DNA from: Lingula anatina
Lineage: Eukaryota > Brachiopoda > Lingulata > Lingulida > Lingulidae
Direction of reading: 5' to 3'
Length of the DNA stretch: 64,000 nucleotides
Assembly (NCBI RefSeq): GCF_001039355.2
Contig: NW_019776035.1
Location: 209,805 to 273,804 of the forward strand
The notes under the pieces are model-generated. The model was not told the DNA's origin and made no database searches. It worked only from the letters and a program-made list of their open reading frames with translations. Shown in pieces: positions 34,718 through 45,963 of this stretch; position 1 is the stretch's first letter, and each line of letters begins with the position of its first letter. The translations under genes were made by a program, and so were the position numbers.

Positions 34718-37457
34718 ATGCCTGTTGCCCTTACGAGTTCTCCAAGACACTAGTTTATATATGTAAATATAATTTATCCAGGTGTCAAATTGATAGCAAC
34801 AGGTGATTGTTATCATGTTAATTAAACTGCAAGCAATTTTTACAGTACTTGTATAGTGTACAAAAGGTTGACTTTGAAATATGTGTTAAAATGTTGACTA
34901 TGTATTGTTTTTGTGTGCTATTTTCTGTATCCTGGATGTTATAGGTAATGCCCTATAATTTCATCCAGTTCGGTTCATTGAGTATGGTCAATTGAAATTT
35001 GAGTAAATTGACAAGTCTTAGAGTCTTTTTTTTAAAGCTCTGTTGCTCTCATCCCAAGGTTAAGAAATTATGAGAAACTTATCTCTGTTATCAGCAATTA
35101 CTAGACACAGCAAGAGGTGTGATGATGATAATGATTACTGGGTTGGTTGGTTGGTTTCCAGTAAATTTTGAAATTTAGATTGGTTTCACAAAGTCAGCAC
35201 TATTTTCTATAGACATACCAGTGATTTGGGTGATTTACTGGTAAATTTTAGCAGAAGCATTTCATTTTAGAAGTTAGGAAAGGCTGTGTGAAACTGAGCA
35301 AGGAATTGAGAGAGATGGTGATCAGAGATTCTGCTCAATTCTTAGATTCCCACATGCTGAATGTGCTGATAGATGAGCAGTGGAGGTGCACCACCCAACT
35401 GTGGACCAAAACATCAGATTTTATCAAAAGTCTTGTTTTTGTGAAGTTTAATCAGCATCAGTTGAAAGATGTGGATTTTTGCTGCTTTACATGATCATGA
35501 GTAACTGGTATATTTTATTTATTAATAATAGCAATAGCACTGTATATAAAACATTGATTTACACCCTTATTTAAGTGCAATGTATTTGCATTTTTGCACA
35601 TTATCCTAGAATTGAAAACAAAAGACATCATTTATATTTCGTGTAATCAAGAATCAAGAAATGGCAATTACTTACAAAAATGAATGGATTTTTTTTCGTT
35701 TTTCCCCACTTTTTATTTAAAGCGAAGTAGATAAAAAGAAGGTGCTTTCTCAACAATATCAACATATCTGCTTTTCTGTTCTTGAACTGATGACATGCAA
35801 CCAGCAGAATATATAATTATGTTCATTTTATGCACAAGCTTACTACATAGAGCAAATTGAATATGAGTGATTTGAACCTATGGTTGAAGCCCATTTATGT
35901 GGTCCGATTGCATTTTTAGCAGATCAGGCAGGTCCCTTAGAATAGACTTTTTAACAGGATTTTATTTATTTATTTATACAATTCATTTAATCTGTTCTCT
36001 ATTTTGCCTTATGGAAACAATGTTTTTATTATTTTTTTATGTGATGGATACTTACACTCTTTCATAATGGAATTATAAAATCTGTTGAAATTCTGAGAAA
36101 TAAAAAGTCATGTTTAGAGTTGAATTCTATGGTTTCCTCCAACTTTTAATAACAAGCCCTCTTTGAAGTTTAGAAAAAACATTTTTATACAAAAGTTAGT
36201 GAGATCATTCACATAAAAGTTTATTTACACAACTCAGTACATAAAAAACAACACAAGCTTTTACAACAAGTTCTAATTAAAGCAGTTGTTTGCATGATAA
36301 TACCCCTTTGGTCACTTTATCAATTAAATTTTGTAATCATTGTACCAATTGATAGAAAAATTGTACTCGCATGAAAAATTTCTCTAACAAGAAAATGTAA
36401 GTTGCAAACCTTTGAGAATACAAAGTTTACTTGTGTCCAGGCTACATTTATCAATGTGAAGGACTGGTGCATTCTACAACTTTCATCTTATTAAATCTCT
36501 TAATAAAATAAAATTGTACCCAGCATGGCCCTTAACTATATATGCAGCTCCCTCTACACTGAACATGAATGGATCACTAACTCACGATTTTCATCAATTT
36601 TTTTATTGAAATGTATGAAAATTGTACCCCAAGTATCAGAACTGAAAAGGTAACTTGCCTCCACCCAGCATCCTCTCTGTTTTATGCTAAAAATAGATTG
36701 AGGTGGGTTTCTAGTACTTTGTAACACAAGGTGACAACAAATCTTTAATTTATCCATGATTTTTTAAACAATTTTTTTAATATTCTTACCCACGTTAACA
36801 TACAAGTCAAATTACTGGGCTAACAAACAAACAAAAAAAAAAAAAAAAAAACTACTCTGTAGTTGGATGATAGAGAGCTTTAAAATTTTAATAAGGGCTG
36901 GATAATTTGCAATTATGCAGCCCTTTGTGTATTACATTCAAAATAAAAATGTACCAAAAATACAGATTTTATTTAAAATTAACTAGAATGTCTTGCATGA
37001 ATTTCAAATATATCTCTTGATTTTGCTTTATATACATATATTTTTCTATATAAATAATAATTTATCTATCCATCAATGCGCCATGCAGGTTTGAGATACA
37101 TGAAAATTATTTTAATACTCCCATGTAACATGTACCAGTCACCAGTCACCAGTAGCCAGAGATGTGCAATGCAGCCAAACCTGAGTTTGAATATTCTATG
37201 TTTGGAATATTGTCCTAAAGTGGCCTGCCGAGAAAATATGTCATTTGCAGCAAAATTATTTTTCCAAATATTCATTTTGATAAGGATGTTAGTCAGGGAT
37301 AATCAATGTTCTGTCAAGGGATTAAACTGAAGAAAGAGCGGACACTGCTGTAAGGTGCTTGATTCTGCATCTACAGCAGAACTCTGAGCATCATCGCCAT
37401 CTTCATCATCATAATTTTGGTTACAAGAGCCAGACTGAGATTTGCAAAACAGAAATT
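34718..37457. other. Intergenic region between convergent genes
   Basis: AT-rich, with several homopolymer runs. It separates the 3' ends of the LRP12-like gene and the DUF4476-like gene. A minus-strand AATAAA (TTTATT at 36968-36973) could end the latter transcript. No exon was recognised. Confidence 0.4.
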
Positions 37458-37613
37458 CAGGGGCGGATCCAGAGATATTTTCTGACAGTCTTCCAAATTA
37501 TCTTTGTTGATCCATCTTCCTTTTTTGACCATCTTCCAACAGAAAAAATGTATATCCGTCAATGTAAAGCTGAAAATCCAGAAGACCCAGAAGATGGCCT
37601 CAATCTGCCCCTG
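37458..37613. mobile_element. hAT-type MITE
   Basis: Ends CAGGGGCGGATCCAG and, in reverse complement, CAGGGGCAGATTGAG. Matches the element at 11399-11567. It lies just downstream of the DUF4476-like stop codon, probably in the 3' untranslated region. Confidence 0.8.
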
Positions 37614-37681
37614 GAATTTTGTGGTAGAACACAACCTGAACAGCCCCGCATCAATTCATTAGTCACAAATCTTATTTCCCA

Positions 37682-40630
37682 CTAATATCCAGTTGGTGAC
37701 AACCCCGGAAACCCAGTGGGTGCGGGTGCACCCCCATGGTAACCCAGAGGTGGTCCTCCTGCAGGGTAGCCAGTCTGAAATGTGAAGGGTTCCACCCCCT
37801 GTGTTCCTGGGTACCCTCTCACCTCCTGGTATGATTTATCTGGAGGGTAGGCGTAGGACGGGTGACCCGTGTAAAACGAGGGCACAACACCAGGTTCTGC
37901 CTGAGGGGGGATTTCTATTTTTCCTTGGCCCTGGAAGATGGAGGTTTTGACAGTCACAGCACTGATTTCATTTTCCATATGTTTTTTGAGATTAAATGTT
38001 CTGTCATTTAAAAGATAAAAGGACTGAAATTGCCAGGTGTACACCATCATGGTGAAAGTGAGCAAAGTACTGCTCAATCTATCTTGTACGGTAACTTCCC
38101 TTCTTTGTTTATTTTTTTTTAAATAAATTGACTCACTCACTTTTTTTATATATTCATTCATTTATTTCTCTTGTATTTATTTATTTATTTATTTTTTTAT
38201 ATTTATTTATTCCGTAAACAAATTTATAACCAATATCTTATCTTTATTTGTGTTTGATCTCTTTGTACAACAACTACCAGTACCTACCGGTATAGTTAGA
38301 ACCTGTTGTGCTATGCTTCCATACAGCTGGGGTACCAGGGGTCTGGCTTGTGTATACAGTCCCCCCAGGGCTGCATACCCCTGGTGTCCTCCTGCCGGGA
38401 CAGCATCTGCCACATCCGACCTCACCTAAAATGAACAGAAAATGTGATGATGTCATGTCTGATATCACATGTGAGTTCTGATGTCACTGATGATGATGTT
38501 ATCTCTGATGTCATATATGTATGTTGTGATGTCACAGATAGAAAATGTGACCTCAAAATGAAATTAATGGGACATGCTGTTATGAGTATCATGCATGTTG
38601 TTGCCTTTGATGATGCCACATTAAATAATATGACTCTACCTAAATTGGTGGGAAATATGGCCCTATTGTGCATAACATGACGGAATTTAATTTTCTCAAC
38701 TACACAGAAAAATCATGTACTGCATGGTAGGTAAATTGATACTTACTGTGTTTAAAATTGACATTGCTCTCATTTTATCTCCTTCATAAGTAAAAGCACT
38801 TAGGATATATTCTACGCCTACTCTGCTTTGGCAGTCCACTAATGCCCTGCAATATATATGAAACATTAAAATTAAGCACTGAAATGAACACGCATTTTTT
38901 TTCTAAACTCTGAGGTTATATATTTGCTGTAAGTATGAAAAAAATATTTAGTGTCAAATAATTTAGCATTATCAAGTGAATATTATGAAATATGTTTTTG
39001 TGTTCCCTTACCTTTTTATACAGTCTAATAGAATGAGTTTGTCATTGTGTACACTGGCAGAAGCAATTATTTCCCTTGCTTGGTCACACGTCATACGACA
39101 CAATCTCTGTGGGGAAAAACAAAATAAAGATCAATGCATATTACTTTATGTAGCAGTATTTTGCCTCACCTTTACTCACAACTGATAGAGATGGGATTTT
39201 TTCCTTATGCTATCCATTTCATTTCAGAAGTTGATTAAGGTACTTCAAAATGAAAATGAAACTAAACTTGATGTGGATGATATAAATAGCCATCTCCTAC
39301 TGTTTTGAGTCTACCTATATAATGCTGAAGTTCAATGTTTTGGGCAAATGTAAAATACCATTTACTAATAGATGTTTTAAACAAAAGCATATTTAGGTCA
39401 TCAAACTGATCTGTAACTCTCTTCATTTTTTCAGAGTAAGGTAACCAAAATAAATTAATGTTTCATTAAGTTATTAAAAAGAGAAACCAAAATCTGTTTT
39501 AAAACGATATTAGAAGTGGTTTTTCTGTTGAAAATTTGTGAAACTGATCACAACAGTGCCTGGCTCTACTCACAGGTTCCATGATCTGCATAGCTCTGAC
39601 TTTGTCTGATGGAATTGCAAATGCATTGAGCATAGAAGAAACCTGGAACAAACAGAAAAGTTTCGAACTGCTTAACATCATCAAACCTTTTCAGCCTGCA
39701 GGGTTTACTGGTGCTTCTCTCAAACAGTATTATATAGGGTAGATCTAACTGGATAGACAGCTAGGTCAACTGTGGGTTAATATACACACTCATGGCTTGT
39801 GAGACTGATAAACTACATATGAAATTGTCTTGGTTCAAAAATAAATGTAAAAACATACTTTCTTTAAGTATAAATGAAATTAAGTAAAAAAAAAAAAAAA
39901 AGAACCACTCCTGAGTGCATGAAGATAAATGAAACACGTAGTTCTGTTTTCTTTAGCTACAATACAGAAATGCTCTTTTGTTCAATTTTTCTAAGGTTCT
40001 TAGCATAGAAAAAAGGTAAGCATTATTTCTACAGAATCAAACTTCAATGCCAGAAAAAAATCTATCAAATTTCATTTCCCTAATCTCAGCTGGAACATAT
40101 CATAAAAGGCACTGCATTATTGATCAATGTCAAGTACCAGTACCTCCAGACAGCATGAGATCAATACATCATTATTGATAGCCAGAAAACATTATATACT
40201 TCATATGTCTTGTAAGAATGGCATGAGAATGTAATGTTAAAAGAAACTTATATTTCATATGCTACATGTATCAATCACAGACTGGAGGATGTGGAAACAG
40301 TTTTTACTTAAATCAACACTTTCAGTGTTTTATCAAATTAATATATAGATTGTATGACAATAAGTTATTTCATGAAACAACTTTTTTTTATTTAAGATAT
40401 TCTTTCTTTCAAGTTGGTGAGATGGATAAAAGAGAAAACCGTACATGTACATGTGTTAAGGTCCAAAATGTAATATGCATTACCTGATTGGCATTATAAT
40501 AACCTTTGGCAGAAAACAAGATTTCTAGCTTCTTCTGTGATGAACCGGTCTCCTAAAAACAACAAAAAAGGGTTTTTCAGAATTGTTAACTTATGTTTGA
40601 AGATTTCTAAGACAGCAATAGTACATTTGA

Positions 40631-40718
<88 letters not shown>

Positions 40719-41864
40719 ATCTAGATACATAAACATCTAAGATATACTTTATCAGGAATAAATTGTCCTGCTAAAGTATTATTTTGTTAAAAAACTTTAA
40801 ATAAGTAAGAATTAAATAAATTAAATTTTTGTATTAAAAATGAACAATAAATGAATGATAAAAGCTACATAAAAATCACATTCTATTCTAAAAAAGTTAA
40901 AGCTAGGGGTTAATTGGTAAAAAAATTTTAAAGGTAAATGATTAAAAAAATAGTAAGATCTGTTGGCAATCTGTTTGAACTCTAAGAATGCCATAACATG
41001 GGTAAAACTTTTGTCAAAAACTGAAGACCTGTATGTAAACTCTTCAGTCCACTGGACTTGCAGACCTAAGAAACTACTCTCCTTAATAAGAACTAACTAG
41101 TCCTGAGAAGAAATTTACCAATACTAATATTGGAAATTATTGACTTACAGGTATGGCATCTACTTGAAATTCCACAAGTCAGATTAGACTGGTAACTTTG
41201 ACAAGTCTTATTATTTTACTAGCCACAATATCTGCTGTCAAATCAAGAAAATAGTTTCAGACCAACTGTTGACTTATGTTGTTCATTGATTCACACACAG
41301 AAACATCAGTACCATTATATATTGTAATTCTGAATTGTCCCCTATTTTACCTCAAACAATATTTCTTGTACCAAAAGATATGATAGGTAGATAAACGCAC
41401 ATGTACAGTACTCCATAGAGCTGAGTAAATTATAGCATGATGGAAATTATTTATCTCAAAATCCTCAAGTTGAATTTTTCACATAAAATGTGTACAAAAA
41501 AATTCTAACACTGTAGCTGTTACGCATGGCAGTTTTCTCAACAAAAAAAAAAAGTATTAGCAGAAATAGAATAAATGTTGTGATCCTACATTGTAATTCT
41601 TCATAATAAGAACAGGAATATTTTAATTTCGCTGTAACTTTTTCATAAAGAAACCAGAATGAAATAGAATCTGTGACGATGACAAACCAAGTGCAATCGT
41701 AAACACTCAAGCTGTATGTATACTACATGTAGTAGCATTCAAATATAAATCAGTAAACATGTTAGTAAACATAAACAAAGCGCCGTGTTTTAATTCATAC
41801 ATACCATCATTATTCTGTGAAGAAGAGCACCAAACTGCTCTGGATGCATCTGCTCTTTGGCCAT
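37682..41864 (-). CDS. DUF4476-like repeat protein with Pro/Gly/Tyr-rich tail
   Basis: Seven exons join in phase to 259 residues: 41864-41805, 40552-40484, 39642-39574, 39106-39012, 38846-38747, 38425-38288, 37930-37682. The protein starts MAKEQMHPEQFGALLHRIMM. Three helical units of about 30 residues follow, each with a hydrophobic stretch and an [SN]DK or GDK turn: MLNAFAIPSDKVRAMQIM, IIASASVHNDKLILLDCI and ILSAFTYEGDKMRAMSIL. This pattern resembles the DUF4476 fold. The tail (from about 160) is rich in P, G and Y (YPPDKSY, GYPAGGPPLGYHGG) and ends SPTGY. No signal peptide or membrane segment, so probably cytosolic. Most introns lie between codons. Function unknown; the family assignment is from pattern only. 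Confidence 0.82.
40636..40714. repeat. (AT)n microsatellite
   Basis: Long AT run in the first intron of the DUF4476-like gene. Confidence 0.92.
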
Positions 41865-41960
41865 ATTGATAACTTTCTCTGTTATGGAAAATCACGCCTG
41901 GAATATCTTAGACCGACCTCTCAGCTATATTGTAGTTTACCGTTTCCTGACAACAGCATT

Positions 41961-41968
41961 CCGGAAGT
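41961..41968. promoter_or_regulatory. ETS-type site CCGGAAGT
   Basis: About 100 bases upstream of the DUF4476-like start codon (41864). CCGGAAGT is the consensus of ETS/GABP factors common in promoters of broadly expressed genes. The interval 41900-42300 is more GC-rich than its surroundings. Confidence 0.4.
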
Positions 41969-42292
41969 CACTAGGGTTTATAAGAAATGCGGCTTAGAAA
42001 AGGTTTATGTTATGTTTGCAATAGTAATAGCCAAACATTCGCTATCATTTCAATATCAAAAATAAAAATAAACAGAAATAACTTTATCATGATGATATTT
42101 CATATTTTTTTCAAACAATATATGAAGTATGGAATTGTATTAAATATTCAAGTCTCAGTTTTCGTGACGGGCACCTGTCAGAGGTCAAGTAAGGTCAAGG
42201 TCGTTGGGGCGATAAAAGCCTCCGGTTTTGATGTTTCGCTGGGATGTTTTCCGCATTTTGAAGAAAACGTTAAGAGTGCGGGTACTGGAAAC

Positions 42293-42300
42293 TGACGTCA
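42293..42300. promoter_or_regulatory. CRE palindrome TGACGTCA
   Basis: Lies immediately before ATAAG|GTAATT, which could be the donor of a plus-strand non-coding first exon (possibly of the phytochelatin synthase gene, whose ATG follows an acceptor-like TTTTTTCAG at about 45942-45950). With the ETS site at 41961 it may form a two-way promoter. Confidence 0.35.
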
Positions 42301-42659
42301 ATAAGGTAATTACAGCCTAGCATATCCAAAAGTAAAAGAATATTGTTTATTATTACTGCTTTTCCTCTATCTGGAGATACATTACCACGTAACATGTGCA
42401 CGTTACCGAAAAACACGTTTCATTTTGCTTTTGATTTACACTGTAGACTATTCCGGCATTAGACGACAATAATTGAATTTACGTCCTGACAGTCAAATGT
42501 ATAGCTCGAAAATCCATACGTAAGCACTCCCTTTTTATGTGTTGACGCATGAAAGATATTCAGGTAAGTGACTGAATGAATTGGTGTTCAGCGAGCAAAT
42601 CGGCTTTTTTTTTTTTTTTGGGGACTTTCGTTTTCTTAATAATATTAACATATGGCAAC

Positions 42660-43370
42660 TACAAGGTTAAAGTTGTACATAAACTGGATTAGAATAAAAA
42701 TTGCAAATAAAAAAACAGTTGCTTAAGATGAAGAATGTACAATATACAATAAATAATAGATAAATAAAGCACAAACCTCTAAAATTTGGTAAAAGCAAAG
42801 GGCATAAAATAGAATATATACAATTAAGACCAAGTTTCAAAATAAAACACAGACCACTAAAAGTTTGATAAGGAAAAGGGAATAAAAGTGTTTTTAAGAC
42901 ATTTGGTTCTGAATTTTGGTACACTAAAATTTGTAACTGTCTATGCCCCAAGTTTTCTGTGTGGTTTGCAGGTTAATATATAGGTAGTTCAACTTAATAT
43001 AATTCTGTCATTTTTTATTTTTGCAAAGAATGATTGGCAGAGGTCTATGTGCAGCTCCTTTAGCGTAACAAGCTTTGCTTTGACTAGGGCATCAAGATAT
43101 GGTTACTCAGAGAATATAATTTTAAGTGGATGGATTCTATTATTTTGCATTGTTCCTTGGTAAATCTGGGGTGCCACACAGGACAAGCATGTTCAACAAC
43201 AGACTGGATTAACATCAGATATATCTGAACAAGATCTGATGAGGGCAGTTTGGCACGTGTAAGTTGGTGTAGATAATACAATTATGTACTAGTCTAGTTC
43301 ATGCTTCTTTATAGATAAAATTAACATGTTCAGACCAAGATAACTGCATGAAACTATGGAAAATCATCAT
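42660..43370 (-). pseudogene. Decayed non-LTR retrotransposon (LINE), C-terminal reverse transcriptase region
   Basis: On the minus strand the longest piece (43281-43084) reads SSDLVQIYLMLIQSVVEHAC then PVWHPRFTKEQCKIIESIH, matching the region after the LINE reverse-transcriptase core, where DLLxVYxxxxRxVxEYAxPVWH is typical. Upstream LSWSEHVNFIYKEA and downstream ALVKAKLVTLKELHIDLCQS also fit, in other frames and with stops. The rest to about 42660 looks like its 3' end. Dead copy; Jockey-like affinity is a guess. Confidence 0.7.
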
Positions 43371-43475
43371 ACACATATTGAAGTTTAAGTTCAGCAAATT
43401 TCTTGGAATATGATCGACCTTTGTAGGAGCTAGTTAATAAAATTATGATGGGTTCTGTGTTTTTTTTTTAATTTT

Positions 43476-43481
<6 letters not shown>

Positions 43482-43528
<47 letters not shown>

Positions 43529-43548
43529 TTTTTGGGGGGGGGGGGGGC
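43482..43548. repeat. (AT)n, poly-T and poly-G tract
   Basis: AT run followed by long T and G homopolymers. Confidence 0.9.
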
Positions 43549-43904
43549 ACCCTGTATTTTTAGAATCGTACTACATGTTCATGTATATGCTACCCCTGTA
43601 CTTGTAGCTCCATCAGGCTTCAGGCCAAGATGTTGTTCTAAATTCTGTGCTACAAAATTCTCTGCTTTTCAAGGATTATATTAAATCCCGAAAACTTATA
43701 AAGTAAAATCATAGTTAACTTGAGTTAAGCCTTTCCTGCCAATACTTTAAACCACTGTCTTAAAATCTCTAAACAAGCTTTGCATGTGATTGGCACAAAA
43801 ATTTCAGGTGTTAAGAAAAAAGGAGCAATCCTAATTGGTAATGGTCCTTTTGAAAATGTCCTAATCATGTTTTCTATATTTGTTTATCTACTAGTAACTA
43901 TTAA

Positions 43905-44242
43905 AGGGATAATAACTCTTCGTATGAGATCTATATTGCACAACAAAAACATTGTGAATAACTCATTGAAATATAATATATTCTGTTTTACGAAAAAAAC
44001 AGCAGTTATAGCTATTATTCTGATATCTGGGCTTGTCTTCAGATCACCTGACCTCCATTGATGGCTATACTCTGTTATAATCTCTTAAGAGATTTTAACA
44101 AAAAAACCAAACTTTTTAGAAAAAAAACAGGGACTAACTTTGAATGTAAAAATTGATTCATTAACCATTGGTAAGTATGGGAAAATGGTTGTTTACTCCA
44201 GGAAAATTCATTTTTTGGCTAGTAATAAGAGTTATTATCCCT
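43905..44242. mobile_element. TTAA-flanked MITE (piggyBac-like target)
   Basis: The ends AGGGATAATAACTCTT and AAGAGTTATTATCCCT are perfect inverted repeats, bracketed by TTAA at 43901-43904 and 44243-44246. A diverged relative lies at 50502-50844. The open frame at 43780-44061 runs across the left end and is not a gene. Confidence 0.85.
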
Positions 44243-44246
44243 TTAA

Positions 44247-45706
44247 GAACTAAATTAATTAGAGATGATATAAAACATTAACTCAATGTGGAATCCTGCA
44301 CCAATTCCACATTGTATAATCATAGTTAGTCAACATGTTAATGTCTAATTTGCCTGCATACACATCTGTCCTGCATACATAAATATTATTCTCTGTAGAT
44401 GCTCGAGACAGATGCATATCATCTGTTAATATTGCACAGCAATTAGTATGTAAATAAGTAGCAGCCCTTTGTACGCATAGATTCCCAGTAGATAATGTGT
44501 ATAAAATTTGAATTCTTGTATTGAATAAACACACATTTGATTTGGATCTGAAGATGTGAGGTTGTTCTGTTATGCTTCTCTGTGCGCGTAAAGTGAAAGA
44601 CTGAGTCGAATCTGGAGTCATGTCGGAGCCCATAGATTAGTTAATTCGTTAATGAAAATTGTTACACTGAAATTCAGTACAATTATTTATGAAAGTGAAA
44701 GTCATTTTGGATGGTTCACAACACCAAGTGCAGGTTCAGGTTAAGCTCTTCTCAAGGAAAATTCAATTGGATGTGAAAATCAATGATAAGCTGCCTTTAA
44801 TGATATCTCAAATACAAAAATCTTAAAAGGACACAGAATTTATCCTTTAGACAGAATTCCTAACATACTCATGTAAAATCTAAGTGACATGTAAGTGGGG
44901 GAATTACTGGTTGTTGTGAACTGTGTATTTGGTGACCTGTTACTGGAGAGAAGTCTATCAATTTCAGCAAAAGAATCATCAGTGAAAAGCATCTGTACTA
45001 TGGTCTGTGTCAATCATATGGCACAAGCTTAGCTGATACTCAGATAGAAAGGTTTTGATTGTCAGATAAGACCAAATACATATTTGGATGTCACAACCCA
45101 ACTATTTTGCTGACAGCAGATTTTATTCAAGACTTCAGGTATAAAGACAAATTCGTTGAGCCTTGACATTCTTAGGTCCATTTATGTTGAGTCTTTTTTT
45201 TAAACAACAAAGCTTTCTTCATTTGGAAGATGGGCTTTGTCAGACCACTGGCATTCCCACAAAATTCAACTTTTTATCCAAAAGTCTAAATAGATTCCAC
45301 CAAATTTGTGATATTATAGTAATTTTATGACATGTTTTTTGTTATTTTTTGTTTATTTATTTATTTTAATATTATTATTTTTTTAAAGGAATGCAAACCC
45401 CAAATATTTTGTTTACTACTTGGTCTAATTTGGTGATAATAACATTCATCTCATGCTGTTCCGTGTCAAAGTTTCCATATAATATATAGCTTTTTTGCCA
45501 CATTTTTCATCTGACCATGGCATGCTTGCTGGGTCACCACACTTGTTAATCCAGTTCTGGATGTGGAGGTCATGGTCGGTGGTTCTGGACAAAGATTAAA
45601 AAAAAAGCTGGGTGGGGTCTCATCAGATATTAGATTTTGAAGGTAGGATTTATCTGCAGAATGTTAATCTTTTTTAAGAAGTTTGTTTGCATGTGTGTGT
45701 GTGTGT

Positions 45707-45744
<38 letters not shown>

Positions 45745-45940
45745 ACTGGTTGAGTATTCATGTCAACAACATTACAATTAATTTTCTCGATGGAATGGGC
45801 TATATAATGGCTAGCATATGCAAGGCTAGCAAATCTAACTTTAACCTAACTTTAAGAACAGAACTTAGTTGTTCTTAACCATGATTTCAGCTGCATGAAG
45901 AGATTTATAGTATGAGCAGAAGAAGCTGGAAATGTATTAT
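44247..45940. other. Upstream region of the phytochelatin synthase gene
   Basis: No coding exon recognised. The frame at 44283-44633 lacks splice context and resemblance. A (TG)n(AG)n microsatellite is at 45692-45743. Confidence 0.4.
45692..45743. repeat. (TG)n(AG)n microsatellite
   Basis: Compound dinucleotide repeat about 220 bases upstream of the phytochelatin synthase start codon. Confidence 0.9.
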
Positions 45941-45963
45941 TTTTTCAGAAATTTGCCAGGACT

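Noticed and set aside
42667-42951. 94-codon minus-strand frame
   Set aside because: Belongs to the 3' end of the decayed LINE.
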